Shown here: positions 37,894 to 46,256 of the stretch, piece after piece
How the letters are laid out: each line of letters opens with the position of its first letter
Numbering within the stretch: the first letter of the stretch is position 1
Assembly (NCBI RefSeq): GCF_003477525.1
Contig: NZ_QUDO01000006.1
Span: forward strand, 62,001-126,000
Length of the DNA stretch: 64,000 nucleotides
Direction of reading: 5' to 3'
DNA from: Ruminococcus sp. AF41-9
GTDB lineage: Bacteria; Bacillota; Clostridia; Lachnospirales; Lachnospiraceae
The notes under the pieces: model-generated
The model's database searches: none
The model's input: the letters and a program-made list of their open reading frames with translations, nothing else
Told to the model about the DNA's origin: nothing
Translations under genes and position numbers: made by a program

Positions 37894-38298
37894 TCAGTTC
37901 TCCATGTTTCTTCGAATTTTCTCTATCAAAGTGACATCTGCCGGTAGCCAGGCAACGCTGTCCAGTTGATCCTTCGTAAGCCATTTTGCAGCTTCCGCTT
38001 CTTTTAGTTCCAGGTGACCAGCTGTAACCTCTGCCCAGAAGCAATCCATGGAAAGGTGAAAAGTGGGATAGTCATACTCTATAGTATCAATCAAATCCCC
38101 TACCTTAATTTCTGTATCCAGTTCTTCCATGATTTCTCGCTTTAATGCTTCCTGAGGTGTTTCACCTGCTTCGATTTTTCCTCCTGGAAACTCCCAGCCG
38201 CCTTTCAGCTCACCGTAACCACGAGCCGTTGCAAAAATTTTATTCTTTTCTTTCATATTGTCACAGATAACTGCTGCAACTACTTTTATCGTCTTCAT
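37894..38298 (-). CDS. NUDIX hydrolase, MutT-like (d)NTP pyrophosphohydrolase
   Basis: The NUDIX box is complete: GKIEAGETPQEALKREIMEE fits GX5EX7REUXEE, followed by LDTEI. The N-terminal VVAAVICDNMKEKNKIFATA and EFPGG segments match MutT-type 8-oxo-dGTP or general nucleoside triphosphate pyrophosphohydrolases. At 134 residues it is complete. It starts 21 bases after the PLD-helicase stop, so the two are co-transcribed. This pairing with DUF3427 helicases suggests nucleotide-related function in a defence or repair module, which is inference. Confidence 0.92.
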   Translation of the reverse strand: MKTIKVVAAVICDNMKEKNKIFATARGYGELKGGWEFPGGKIEAGETPQEALKREIMEELDTEIKVGDLIDTIEYDYPTFHLSMDCFWAEVTAGHLELKEAEAAKWLTKDQLDSVAWLPADVTLIEKIRRNMEN

Positions 38299-38319
38299 CT
38301 TTTTCGTACCTCAAATCAT

Positions 38320-41292
38320 TTATGCTGTAATATTTGACTGTAAATACCGTAATAAATCTTCTCTCACTGGATGCTGCATTTTCATCGTTACTTTCGTGAT
38401 CGGCTGCATACGTCCGCGATTATCTTCTTTCCGGGCATTTCTGGCTTCTACCACAGTGAATTGTCCCATGTAATAAAAGCTTGTTTCCGCATCTGACTTT
38501 TTCACAAGTAAGTGCTTTCTTTCAGCTTCCAGTACATCTTTCATATATGAACTATCCAGGCCTTTCCCAATCTGAGAGTCCCACTTAAAAATCAGATCAT
38601 CCTCAAAAGCATCCGCATAATCAGGCTTTCCATCTACATAGTTTTTTTCGTCCTGACTTTCTTCTTTGTGATATGTAATGAAAATAAAAACATCATCTTC
38701 AATTCTTTTCATACCATACATAATAGAAGATAAATCCTTGCCACAATTCATAAGAAGGCTTACATCTCTTCTGGAATATTTTTCGTATAATACAAACGGA
38801 CTATCCACAATTCGCCCCGGAAAATACTTATCCTTGTATCTGGCAATACCGACTTTTATAATATCTTCCACCTGTGTGTAGAACTGAATATGTGCAAGTC
38901 TTTCTGTATAACTTTGCAGTCTTCGGATCATTCCTGATTGGTCATTTTCCAGAATATCAATCTGACGAAATTTCTGATATTCTGCTTCTTTACTCACGAA
39001 ATGTCCTTGTAGCACCTGAATTGCTTCACTTACCTGTGATGTGCTGATTTTAATTCCATAGGTCTTTTGGTATTCTTTTATAAAATCTGCAACCCCTATA
39101 TGATCTCTGTAAAGCAATTGACTTAATATTGCAAGCTCATCAGGGCGCACTCCTGAGAGAATTGTTTTGGACAAATACTCCAGTGTTAATTTCTCCTGTT
39201 CGTTTAGGCTATTCTTGTATTTATCCTTTTCCATTGCCTGCATAAAGGCATAATATGTTTTATATTCTCTAATAATTACCAGTGGATCAATTTCCTGATT
39301 TTCATAGAAATCATACAGAAGCGGGACCCGCCCTAACCGATTCTTCAGAGAAACATAGCTTTCTTTGATCAGAGTTTTCATCCCTTTGATTTTATCAATG
39401 GATCTAAATATCTTATCTTTGGAAATCTCATCAAAATGAACCGTTGAAGCCCCTGGTATTGTACTATTTCCACTGATTACATATTTGCGGATTACATCAG
39501 CGTTATAAGAACGGTCTCCTGATAAAGCTACCGGAATCATAAAGTTATTATTATAATTTCCAATAAAATCCAAAATAACAACATATTCTTTCCCTGGTGC
39601 CTTTCTAAGTCCTCGTCCCAACTGCTGAATAAATACAATGGGAGACTGCGTTGGTCTAAGCATAATGACTTGATTCACCTCAACGATATCCACACCTTCA
39701 TTTAATATATCTCGCGAAAAAATATAATCCAAGGGCTGCATTTCTTCCGTTGCATCTGCTTCATCCATTGCCAGTCTCTCGAATGCTTCCTGCCGTTTTT
39801 CTTCATTATCAGCACCACTAAGAGCAATTGTACGGTATCCCAGAGCATTAAACTTTCTTGATAATTCTTCACACTCCTTAACACGACTGCAAAAAATAAG
39901 TCCCCTTACACGATCGCCACTGTAGCCATAATATTCCGACTGTTCGATCACATGCCTCACTCTCTCATCACTGGTAAGCTGATTGAATTCCTCATCTGTC
40001 AGCTTCGCAGCCTGCAATGTTTTATCATCCAGGGAAATAACCTCACTGATACCAAAATAATGAAACGGACAAAGAAGATTATCTTCCATTGCCTGCTGTA
40101 AACGGATTTCATGAGCGATTTGATAATGGAAAATCTCATATATATTTTTGCCTTCCTGATTATCATCTCTTTTATCCGGTGTCGCAGTCATACCCAAAAA
40201 CAGTTTCGGATTGAAATAATTAATGACCTTGGTGTAAATATTGTTAGAACTGTGGTGAGCCTCATCCAAAATAATGCAATCAAAGGCATTTGGCTGATAC
40301 CGAAGCAAATGTGCGTCTCTGTTCAAAGTCTCTACTGTTGCAAAAACATAATCCTTCTCATATTCATAGAAGCCTGCTCCCACCAAGCCCATTGTCACTT
40401 TCTTATCAAAAACTTTTTCAAAAGATTTTTTAGCCTGCTTAGCAAGTGTTACACGATGAACCAGAAATAACACTCTTTTGAAACCAAGCTCACGCATAGC
40501 AAATGCGGATGCATAGGTCTTTCCTGTTCCGGTGGCAGAGATCAGCAATGCCCGCTCTTCTCCCTGCTCCAGAATCTTTCGCAAGTTCGCAATAAATCTC
40601 TCCTGCATGGAGTTTGGCTTTAATCTATATTTTTCCAGTGACGGGATTTCTTCGCTTTTTGCGATTTCCCGCTGGTGTTTTATAATATTGTAGCGTTCTT
40701 TGTAGACTTCATAAAAATCATTATATGGTAAAGCGTACTCACTATTCCATAACTTCTGAAATTCTTCTACGATTTCTTCCGCAATCTCACCATTTTCCGT
40801 AGAAATCAGTTTTGTATTCCACTCTTTATTTACCGTCAGCGCCGCACTTGTCATATTAGAGCTTCCGATGATGATTCGATAAATCTCTTCTTTTTTAAAA
40901 ATATATCCCTTCGTGTGGAAACCATTTCCAGCCGCTTCCACGTCATACATTTTCAAAGTAACATTTTTCAAACTATTAAGTTTTTCAAGCGCTCTCGGTT
41001 CACTAAAGTTCAGATAATTTGTCGTAAGAATCTGTCCTTTAACGCCCTTTTTCTCAAGCTCTTTTAACGTCTGCAGAAGTGGTGTCACACCACCCATTGT
41101 GATAAATGCAATACTGATCTGAAACTCTTCGCAGCGCAGTAATTCATCCTCTACGGATGAAATAACCTTCTTCCCCTCTTCCGGATTGTTCGATACAAAC
41201 GCTGGCTTATATGCCAGATTCGCCGCCATGGAACCATTTATATATGCGGCACTTAGGCCGTTTTGCAATTCATTGATCACATTCACATCCAT
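38320..41292 (-). CDS. PLD-DEAD/DEAH helicase with DUF3427
   Basis: Domains in order: a phospholipase D-like nuclease half-site (HTKGYIFKKEEIYRIIIGSS, an HxK...GSxN pattern) near residues 126-147; an SF2 helicase with Walker A ATGTGKT near 253, ILDEAHHSS and GMTATPDKRDD; the second helicase lobe with LRPTQSPIVFIQQLGRGLRK (motif VI); and a C-terminal DUF3427 region. PLD nucleases of this kind work as dimers. GGGAG lies ten bases before the ATG at 41292; the longer start at 41313 lacks one. With the downstream NUDIX gene it forms a second candidate defence module next to the large operon. Confidence 0.92.
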   Translation of the reverse strand: MDVNVINELQNGLSAAYINGSMAANLAYKPAFVSNNPEEGKKVISSVEDELLRCEEFQISIAFITMGGVTPLLQTLKELEKKGVKGQILTTNYLNFSEPRALEKLNSLKNVTLKMYDVEAAGNGFHTKGYIFKKEEIYRIIIGSSNMTSAALTVNKEWNTKLISTENGEIAEEIVEEFQKLWNSEYALPYNDFYEVYKERYNIIKHQREIAKSEEIPSLEKYRLKPNSMQERFIANLRKILEQGEERALLISATGTGKTYASAFAMRELGFKRVLFLVHRVTLAKQAKKSFEKVFDKKVTMGLVGAGFYEYEKDYVFATVETLNRDAHLLRYQPNAFDCIILDEAHHSSNNIYTKVINYFNPKLFLGMTATPDKRDDNQEGKNIYEIFHYQIAHEIRLQQAMEDNLLCPFHYFGISEVISLDDKTLQAAKLTDEEFNQLTSDERVRHVIEQSEYYGYSGDRVRGLIFCSRVKECEELSRKFNALGYRTIALSGADNEEKRQEAFERLAMDEADATEEMQPLDYIFSRDILNEGVDIVEVNQVIMLRPTQSPIVFIQQLGRGLRKAPGKEYVVILDFIGNYNNNFMIPVALSGDRSYNADVIRKYVISGNSTIPGASTVHFDEISKDKIFRSIDKIKGMKTLIKESYVSLKNRLGRVPLLYDFYENQEIDPLVIIREYKTYYAFMQAMEKDKYKNSLNEQEKLTLEYLSKTILSGVRPDELAILSQLLYRDHIGVADFIKEYQKTYGIKISTSQVSEAIQVLQGHFVSKEAEYQKFRQIDILENDQSGMIRRLQSYTERLAHIQFYTQVEDIIKVGIARYKDKYFPGRIVDSPFVLYEKYSRRDVSLLMNCGKDLSSIMYGMKRIEDDVFIFITYHKEESQDEKNYVDGKPDYADAFEDDLIFKWDSQIGKGLDSSYMKDVLEAERKHLLVKKSDAETSFYYMGQFTVVEARNARKEDNRGRMQPITKVTMKMQHPVREDLLRYLQSNITA

Positions 41293-41347
41293 TGAAGTAG
41301 AACTCCCTCTCATTTCATGATGAGCAAAACAAAATGCTCTGCTTAGT

Positions 41348-41376
41348 ATTATACCTTATGAGAGAAGGTTTGTCAT
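41348..41376 (-). promoter_or_regulatory. promoter of the PLD-helicase/NUDIX unit
   Basis: ATGACA and TATAAT are separated by 17 bases, about 55 bases before the chosen helicase start. Confidence 0.65.
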
Positions 41377-41625
41377 TGAAATCTCCTGGAAGCGAGCGTG
41401 GCAAATGGAACAAAAAAACAGGTTCGGATGCACTGAAATTAATCAGTGTATTTGAACCAGGCTTTTCTATGATCTTTCCGATGAATAGCTGGGCTGGCTT
41501 TTCATTGAAGTTACTCATTTAATTGTAAAATGATTTCCAAAATATATTCGTTTCTTTTTTATATTCACCATATCATATAAATATACTTTTCTATCTACAT
41601 TATGTCTTGCAATCATCGCTACATT
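41377..41625. other. scar region upstream of the PLD-helicase
   Basis: Short open frames occur on both strands but none has a start signal or recognisable family. From 41530 to 41625 the minus strand reads FNVAMIARHNVDRKVYLYDM and then NIKKK, a degenerate copy of the conjugative-element end at 37.3-37.6 kb. Confidence 0.45.
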
Positions 41626-41804
41626 AAATTTTGTATTCTATCCTATCACACTGGCACCAAATGGCATGAAAGAAAGTCTTGCCATCTTGAAAAACTGCTT
41701 TCCAAACGGCCAGAATGCCAGGGTTGCAAATTTTTTTCGATTTCTCAACCAGCTTTACGGCAGAATCTCAAGCCAGTATCCATCTGGATCTACAATGAAA
41801 TAGA
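41626..41804. repeat. direct repeat A (179 bp)
   Basis: This stretch is about 97% identical to 45888-46067. It covers the last 50 bases of the VOC gene and about 130 bases downstream. The two copies are in the same orientation, 4.26 kb apart. A short third relative (ATTCT.CCCTATCACAC.GGCACCAAA) lies at 43931-43955. Confidence 0.9.
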
Positions 41805-42111
41805 TTCCCATCGCTTCATTTTCGAAGCAAATGCACCCCATCTCTTCGTGCTTCTTGTGCGCTGCCTCATAATCCTCTGCCTTGAATGCTAAGTGGAATT
41901 CGCATTCACCCAGATTATACGGCTGTGGATGATCTTTAAGCCAGGTAAGTTCCAACTCAAAATCACTTACATCGTTGCTCAGATACACAATAATAAAATC
42001 ATCTGTAGTCTTTCTTCTCACTTCGTGCAGATCAAGGGCCTCGTTGTAAAATTTAATAGATCGGTCCAGATCTGATACATTGTAATTTTCATGAATCATC
42101 TTAAATTTCAT
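41755..42111 (-). CDS. VOC-family glyoxalase I-like protein
   Basis: The 118-residue protein has the glyoxalase layout: MIHENYNVSDLDRSIKFYNE at the start (metal His), FELELTWLKDHPQPYNLGE in the middle (Glu ligand), ECEFHLAFKAEDYEAAHKKH, and YFIVDPDGYWLEILP at the end (Glu ligand). This is close to lactoylglutathione lyase, which detoxifies methylglyoxal, but the thiol used by this organism is unknown. AGGAG precedes the ATG at 42111. Its last 50 bases lie inside direct repeat A and are duplicated at 46 kb. Confidence 0.88.
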   Translation of the reverse strand: MKFKMIHENYNVSDLDRSIKFYNEALDLHEVRRKTTDDFIIVYLSNDVSDFELELTWLKDHPQPYNLGECEFHLAFKAEDYEAAHKKHEEMGCICFENEAMGIYFIVDPDGYWLEILP

Positions 42112-42153
42112 AGTTCTTCTCCTTTTGTACATTCTGTGTTTCTAATACGTGAC

Positions 42154-42315
42154 TTAGATGTCAAATCTCCACCCACAATCGCCATGATAAATCATTTGTT
42201 TTGTCATACCACCGTCAATACAGATGTTTTCACCTGTGATAAAGCCCACTTTTTCAGAGCAAAGAAACAGTACCATATTGGCAATATCCATGGGAATTCT
42301 CCCCAAAATCGCTTT
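42154..42315 (-). pseudogene. C-terminal scar of an SDR oxidoreductase
   Basis: The minus-strand frame reads RIPMDIANMVLFLCSEKVGF, then ITGENICIDGGMTKQM and ends WRFDI. This is the typical end of short-chain dehydrogenases (PEDIA...LFL.S..A.FITG..I.VDGG). The whole nucleotide-binding and catalytic part is missing. It lies directly after the GNAT stop codon, where a deletion joined the two. Confidence 0.75.
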
Positions 42316-42741
42316 CTATTTCTGCTGCCACAACATTGGATATTCTTTTTCACCAGTAGCACCATCGAATCCTTCGCATTGGATATTAAACTCTTCTCTT
42401 TGGTAAAAAGAGAGAGCTCTGGTATTTTTCTGGTATACATTTAATCGTAATCTGACTTTTTTATTCTTGGTATAATCTAACAAAAGCTTACCTATACCAC
42501 ATGACTGCATTTCATCAGAAACAAAAATACCTTCAATATATTCGTTACTTAATCCTACAAATCCTTGAATCATTTTATCATCTTCATACACATAGACTTC
42601 CGCTTGTGACATCATTTCCTTCACTAATTCATAATTACTTGTCCAGTATTGTTCAGAAATAAAATAATGTGCTTTCAGATTGGTCTTTAGCCATATGTCA
42701 GCAACTCTATTAATATCTATATTCTTCAGCTTTCTGATCAT
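42316..42741 (-). CDS. GNAT-family N-acetyltransferase
   Basis: The acetyl-CoA binding motif A is visible in YIEGIFVSDEMQSCGIGKLL with the Q/RxxGxG/A pattern, followed by LRLNVYQKNTRALSFYQREE, which is motif B. N-terminal IRKLKNIDINRVADIWLKTN fits small GNAT enzymes. At 141 residues it is complete. The acceptor substrate is unknown; related genes acetylate amino sugars, polyamines or protein N-termini. Its stop abuts the SDR scar. Confidence 0.87.
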   Translation of the reverse strand: MIRKLKNIDINRVADIWLKTNLKAHYFISEQYWTSNYELVKEMMSQAEVYVYEDDKMIQGFVGLSNEYIEGIFVSDEMQSCGIGKLLLDYTKNKKVRLRLNVYQKNTRALSFYQREEFNIQCEGFDGATGEKEYPMLWQQK

Positions 42742-42916
42742 AACAAATATTCTCCATCCACTCCCGATTTCAGGGCATCATTTTTCAAACACGCTCTAAT
42801 ACTGATTTTACCGTACTTTTTAGTCTCAGTCCATCCTTTAGCGACAGAAAAAAGCACCTTAAATACCGAGAAAGAAAAACTAAACCTTAAAATGATAATT
42901 TTACAAAGCCTATTAC

Positions 42917-42945
42917 TTGTTGTTAGTTCATAATTTATGTATAAT
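42917..42945 (+). promoter_or_regulatory. promoter of the XRE gene
   Basis: TTGTTG and TATAAT are separated by 17 bases, about 90 bases before the start codon at 43033. Confidence 0.6.
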
Positions 42946-43032
42946 AAAATTCATATAAGAAATACACGCTCAGCATGTGGTCTGAAAGATAGATAATCCT
43001 CATGTTTAGCGCTATACAGGGAGGAAATTCTC

Positions 43033-43548
43033 ATGGGTAAACAATCCACCCGGGAAAACAAAACAATTTATCAGCTTTGCCGAGAAGCAGCTGGGCTTAC
43101 AAGAGCAGAGGCCAGTGAAAAAATGAATGCTGTCTCTGCTTCAAAAATTGAAAAATTTGAATATGAAACACAAGAACCTACGCCTTATGATATCCTTCAG
43201 ATGGCAGACGCCTACAAAAGACCAGATCTTTGCAATTATTATTGCTCTCACAAATGTGAAATTGGCTATCGCTACGTTCCAGAAGTAGAAGTAACTGATT
43301 TGTCAAATATCATCCTGGAAACCATTGCCAGTCTAAATGAAATCAACCCTCTTACCGGTCGTCTGATTCAGATTGCCCGTGACGGTAAGATCAGCGATGA
43401 TGAAATAAAAGATTTTGCTTATATCAGTAAAAAACTTGATGAAATTTCTTTGGCCATAGACTCTTTGAATCTTTGGGTAGATAAGACAGCTGGAGAACAG
43501 AGGCTCAATCTCAAACTCTTAAATGCTGAGAAAGAAAAATTAAAATAA
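43033..43548 (+). CDS. XRE-family helix-turn-helix regulator
   Basis: The N-terminal helix-turn-helix covers about residues 12-65 (IYQLCREAAGLTRAEASEKM, then YETQEPTPYDILQMADAY). A short Cys/His stretch (CNYYCSHKCEIGYR) follows, then a helical C-terminal half that probably dimerises. GGGAGG precedes the ATG. It stands alone on the plus strand with its own promoter and terminator inside the repeat-bounded segment. Targets are unknown; the neighbouring membrane and LURP-one genes are possible. Confidence 0.85.
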   Translation: MGKQSTRENKTIYQLCREAAGLTRAEASEKMNAVSASKIEKFEYETQEPTPYDILQMADAYKRPDLCNYYCSHKCEIGYRYVPEVEVTDLSNIILETIASLNEINPLTGRLIQIARDGKISDDEIKDFAYISKKLDEISLAIDSLNLWVDKTAGEQRLNLKLLNAEKEKLK

Positions 43549-43561
43549 TCTATAACACCAC

Positions 43562-43600
43562 AAAAGGCAATGAACCATTTCTGACTCATTGCCTTTTACC
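43562..43600 (+). terminator. terminator of the XRE gene
   Basis: AAAAGGCAATGA and TCATTGCCTTTT form a perfect 12-bp stem with a T-ending arm. Confidence 0.85.
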
Positions 43601-43670
43601 TTACATACGCTGTAATTGATTAACTATACTTTCTGTTCTTCGAATTGCTTCTTTTTCTTCTCTGGATCCA

Positions 43671-43886
43671 TTATGAATGTGATGTTACCAATGCTATAAT
43701 ACCACCGACAATCAACAATGGAAAAGCAATGTACAGCAGTCCACCTATAACCATACCAATCAATATTACCGGAAAGAAAATAACTGTACAAAGCAGTTTC
43801 ATAATTCCCCAAGATGCTCTTAACCCAAAAACAAAAAATTTTCCTACAAACCAGATCATACAAATTGTAAATAATAATGATAACAT
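43671..43886 (-). CDS. small membrane protein, 71 residues
   Basis: The sequence is hydrophobic almost throughout, with two to three membrane segments (LLFTICMIWFVGKFFVFGL; LCTVIFFPVILIGMVIGGLL; IAFPLLIVGGIIALV). AGGAGGAG precedes the ATG. I know no family. It lies 80 bases after the LURP-one gene on the same strand and could be co-expressed with it. Confidence 0.7.
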   Translation of the reverse strand: MLSLLFTICMIWFVGKFFVFGLRASWGIMKLLCTVIFFPVILIGMVIGGLLYIAFPLLIVGGIIALVTSHS

Positions 43887-43967
43887 TTTTACTCCTCCTG
43901 AAACTCATTCTAATATATATCTTTCATTTATATTCTCCCCTATCACACGGGCACCAAAATCAACTAT

Positions 43968-44438
43968 TTAATTCCTGGAACATTTTTCTGCATCAATCGC
44001 AAGTACAAACATCAGAGCATCCAACGCATTTTCTGTATCCGGCACATCAATAACATATGTATCAGTCATATGAAACAATTCTTTACTAACCCGTGCAATT
44101 GAATAACCGCTTCGATCAAGAATGCTATAATCCCATTCCATAATTGTTCCATCAATATGCCATCCATTATAATCAATATTATAATGTGGTGTCAGGAATG
44201 AGAATTCTTTGCTTAGGCATCCGATATAACTGCCATTTTTATAAATTTCAAATTTAGGAAGGAAGGTAAGAACTTTCTGAACAACCATTCCTACTTCATT
44301 TCCATAAGCATCATAAATTGCAAGTTTATGTCCCCAGGACAACTGGCCCTTTACTACATAAACAGTGTTGCCTGCTTCATCATAGATATCATAGCTGTCA
44401 AACCATGAAAACAGCCTTTGTTTAAATAATAGCTTCAT
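43968..44438 (-). CDS. LURP-one-related (DUF567) family protein
   Basis: The 156-residue protein has the tubby-like beta-barrel pattern of the LURP-one-related family: repeated strands such as DSYDIYDEAGNTVYVVKGQL, KLAIYDAYGNEVGMVVQKV, and WDYSILDRSGYSIARVSKEL. No membrane segment or signal is present. Bacterial members have no defined reaction; binding of a ligand or membrane is assumed from the tubby-like fold. The start has only a weak ribosome binding site (GCGGTG). Confidence 0.83.
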   Translation of the reverse strand: MKLLFKQRLFSWFDSYDIYDEAGNTVYVVKGQLSWGHKLAIYDAYGNEVGMVVQKVLTFLPKFEIYKNGSYIGCLSKEFSFLTPHYNIDYNGWHIDGTIMEWDYSILDRSGYSIARVSKELFHMTDTYVIDVPDTENALDALMFVLAIDAEKCSRN

Positions 44439-44508
44439 AACTTTTCACCGCTCTCTCCAACAAACATAATAGGTTCTTTATAAGTACCATAATACCATGC
44501 CAGAACGC

Positions 44509-44620
44509 CTAAAAAAACATGTAAATCGAAGAATTAACCCATCTTATTTCACAGATTATGATAAAACATATCTTTCCAACGCCACCTTTCTGGTTTACTA
44601 CAAATATAACGCTACGCTTG
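44509..44620 (-). pseudogene. ParA-like scar
   Basis: In the minus frame the stretch IFVVNQKGGVGK matches the deviant Walker A of ParA/Soj partition ATPases almost exactly, but the sequence decays after it and stops about 25 codons later. Upstream similarity is also absent. It is a trace of a plasmid or conjugative element. Confidence 0.45.
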
Positions 44621-44650
44621 AAATGGATCTTTTTTATAGAAAATAATTTT

Positions 44651-45696
44651 TCAAATACGGACATAACCGGTGGATGGACCTGCACCGACCTTTGCAATAT
44701 ACCCACTCTTAACTAAATCCGTCAGTGTTCTTTCCACGGTAACCTTACTTATGTCAGGGCATAGTTCCATAATTTCCTTCTTCGTTATCTTACCGACCTT
44801 ATTATCAATCACCGCCTTAATTCTATCCGGCTTGGAAAGATTATGATACTTCAAATGTTCTACACGGCTTTCAAATTCATTGTATGTTTTCAGCATAATA
44901 CCCAAATAATACTTAACAAAAGGCTCATAACTATTTTCACCCTCATGCCAACCAACAGAACTTGCTTGAAGAGCTTCATAATATGTTTCTTTCGTTTTTT
45001 CAATCAGCATTTCCATGCTGACATACTTTCCAACGATATATCCAGCCTTATAGAACAACAATAAAGTCAACAGACGGCTCATTCTACCATTTCCATCATT
45101 GAAAGGATGAATACACAGAAAATCCAGAATGAACATGGGGATTAAAATCAGTTTATCAATGAGATTTGCTTCCCATGCTTCAAGGAAACGAGCGCAAAGT
45201 TCGTCTATTGCTTCTGCAGTTTGAAAAGCTGGAACTGGAATAAAACGAGCTTTCTGGTGTCCTTCGGCATCGGTTTCTGCAATTACATTGTCCGAGTTCT
45301 TATAGGTACACCGATGTTTCCTTGGGAATAAGAATATAAATCACGATGTAACTGTAAAATAATGTTTGGTCTTGGAGTGATATATTCATAGCTTTCGTGA
45401 ATCATAGTCAGCACTTCACGATATCCGGCAATTTCCTGTTCAGACCGATTACGTGGCTCTGCTTTCTGACTTACCAGTTCTTCCAAACGTTTATCGCTTG
45501 TAAATATACCTTCAATTCGGTTAGATGCTCCCGTACTTTGAATTAAAGCAACTTCCAGAAGAGTTTTCAGTTCATCTATGTTTGCTTCCAGAAATAATTC
45601 CTGTTTACCTTTATGCTCATGAATACTGCCAACCATCTGAACAATTTCAGGTGTCAGCAGCTTCGCAGGATTTGTAATATAATCAAAATTTCTCAT
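44651..45696 (-). CDS. Fic-family protein, interrupted by one missing base
   Basis: Fic proteins transfer AMP or other groups to proteins. The inhibitory helix motif SNRIEG (S/T-x3-E-G) is near residue 57 and the catalytic motif HPFNDGNGR is intact. A winged-helix domain follows at the C-terminus (KITKKEIMELCPDISKVTVE). Two frames, 45283-45696 and 44651 to about 45300, join if one base is added near 45308, where GGTGTACC would be GGTGGTACC. The joined protein is about 350 residues, normal for this class. AAGGAG lies before the ATG at 45696. Either a decayed gene or an assembly error. Confidence 0.8.
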
Positions 45697-45849
45697 TGAA
45701 ATCTCCTTCATTTTGAATTTATCTCCATCATTTTAATGCTAAATGATGGAGATTTCAATAGATTTGATGGAGATAGATTCTCCATATGCACAATAAATAT
45801 ACTCATTTGGATATAGAATTCATTACTTCATCGTCTTCGCCAGTGAATT

Positions 45850-45890
45850 AAATAAAAAACGCCAGTGGAATACTCCACTGACGCCTTAAA
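45850..45890 (-). terminator. strong terminator next to repeat B
   Basis: TCAGTGGA and TCCACTGG are part of a long stem GGCG...CGTTTTTT, with the T-run on the minus strand. It follows the orphan VOC end in repeat B. Confidence 0.8.
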
Positions 45891-46067
45891 TTTTTGTATT
45901 CTACCCTATCACACTGGCACCAAATGGCATGAAAGAAAGTCTTGCCATCTTGAAAAACTGCTTTCCAAACGGCCAGAATGCCAGGGGTGCAAATTTTTTT
46001 CGATTTCTCAGCCAGCTTTACGGCAGAATCTCAAGCCAGTATCCATCTGGATCTACAATGAAATAGA
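45888..46067. repeat. direct repeat B (180 bp)
   Basis: This copy carries the final 50 bases of the VOC gene (ending WLEILP) without the rest of the gene, plus about 130 bases of downstream sequence, in the same orientation as copy A. It differs by three substitutions and one base in a T-run. It marks the right boundary of the accessory island. Confidence 0.9.
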
Positions 46068-46134
46068 AACGACAGGTCCGAAACCCTTGAGTTTCAAGGC
46101 TTTTCGTCCTGCCGTTTTTCATTTCCATAGTCAG

Positions 46135-46215
46135 GCGGATAAAATCATCCGCTTCGCTACACAGCTCTACACCGAATAACTGCTCCGCAGGGGACTTACT
46201 TGATTCGGCTAAATT
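46135..46215. repeat. intergenic repeat, family 2 copy
   Basis: ATCCGCTTCGCTAC, then CCGAATAACTGCTCCGCAGG, then GGGACTTACTTGATTCGG and TAAA. The same string of motifs occurs at 53400-53590. It lies just downstream of dapL. Confidence 0.55.
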
Positions 46216-46256
46216 TTACGAGATTATAATCCCACTCGTCCCTATCAGGAAGCTGC

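Noticed and set aside
41334..41522. Plus-strand frame and an opposite minus frame upstream of the PLD-helicase
   Set aside because: Both look protein-like but overlap each other and the promoter. Neither has a start signal or homology I recognise.
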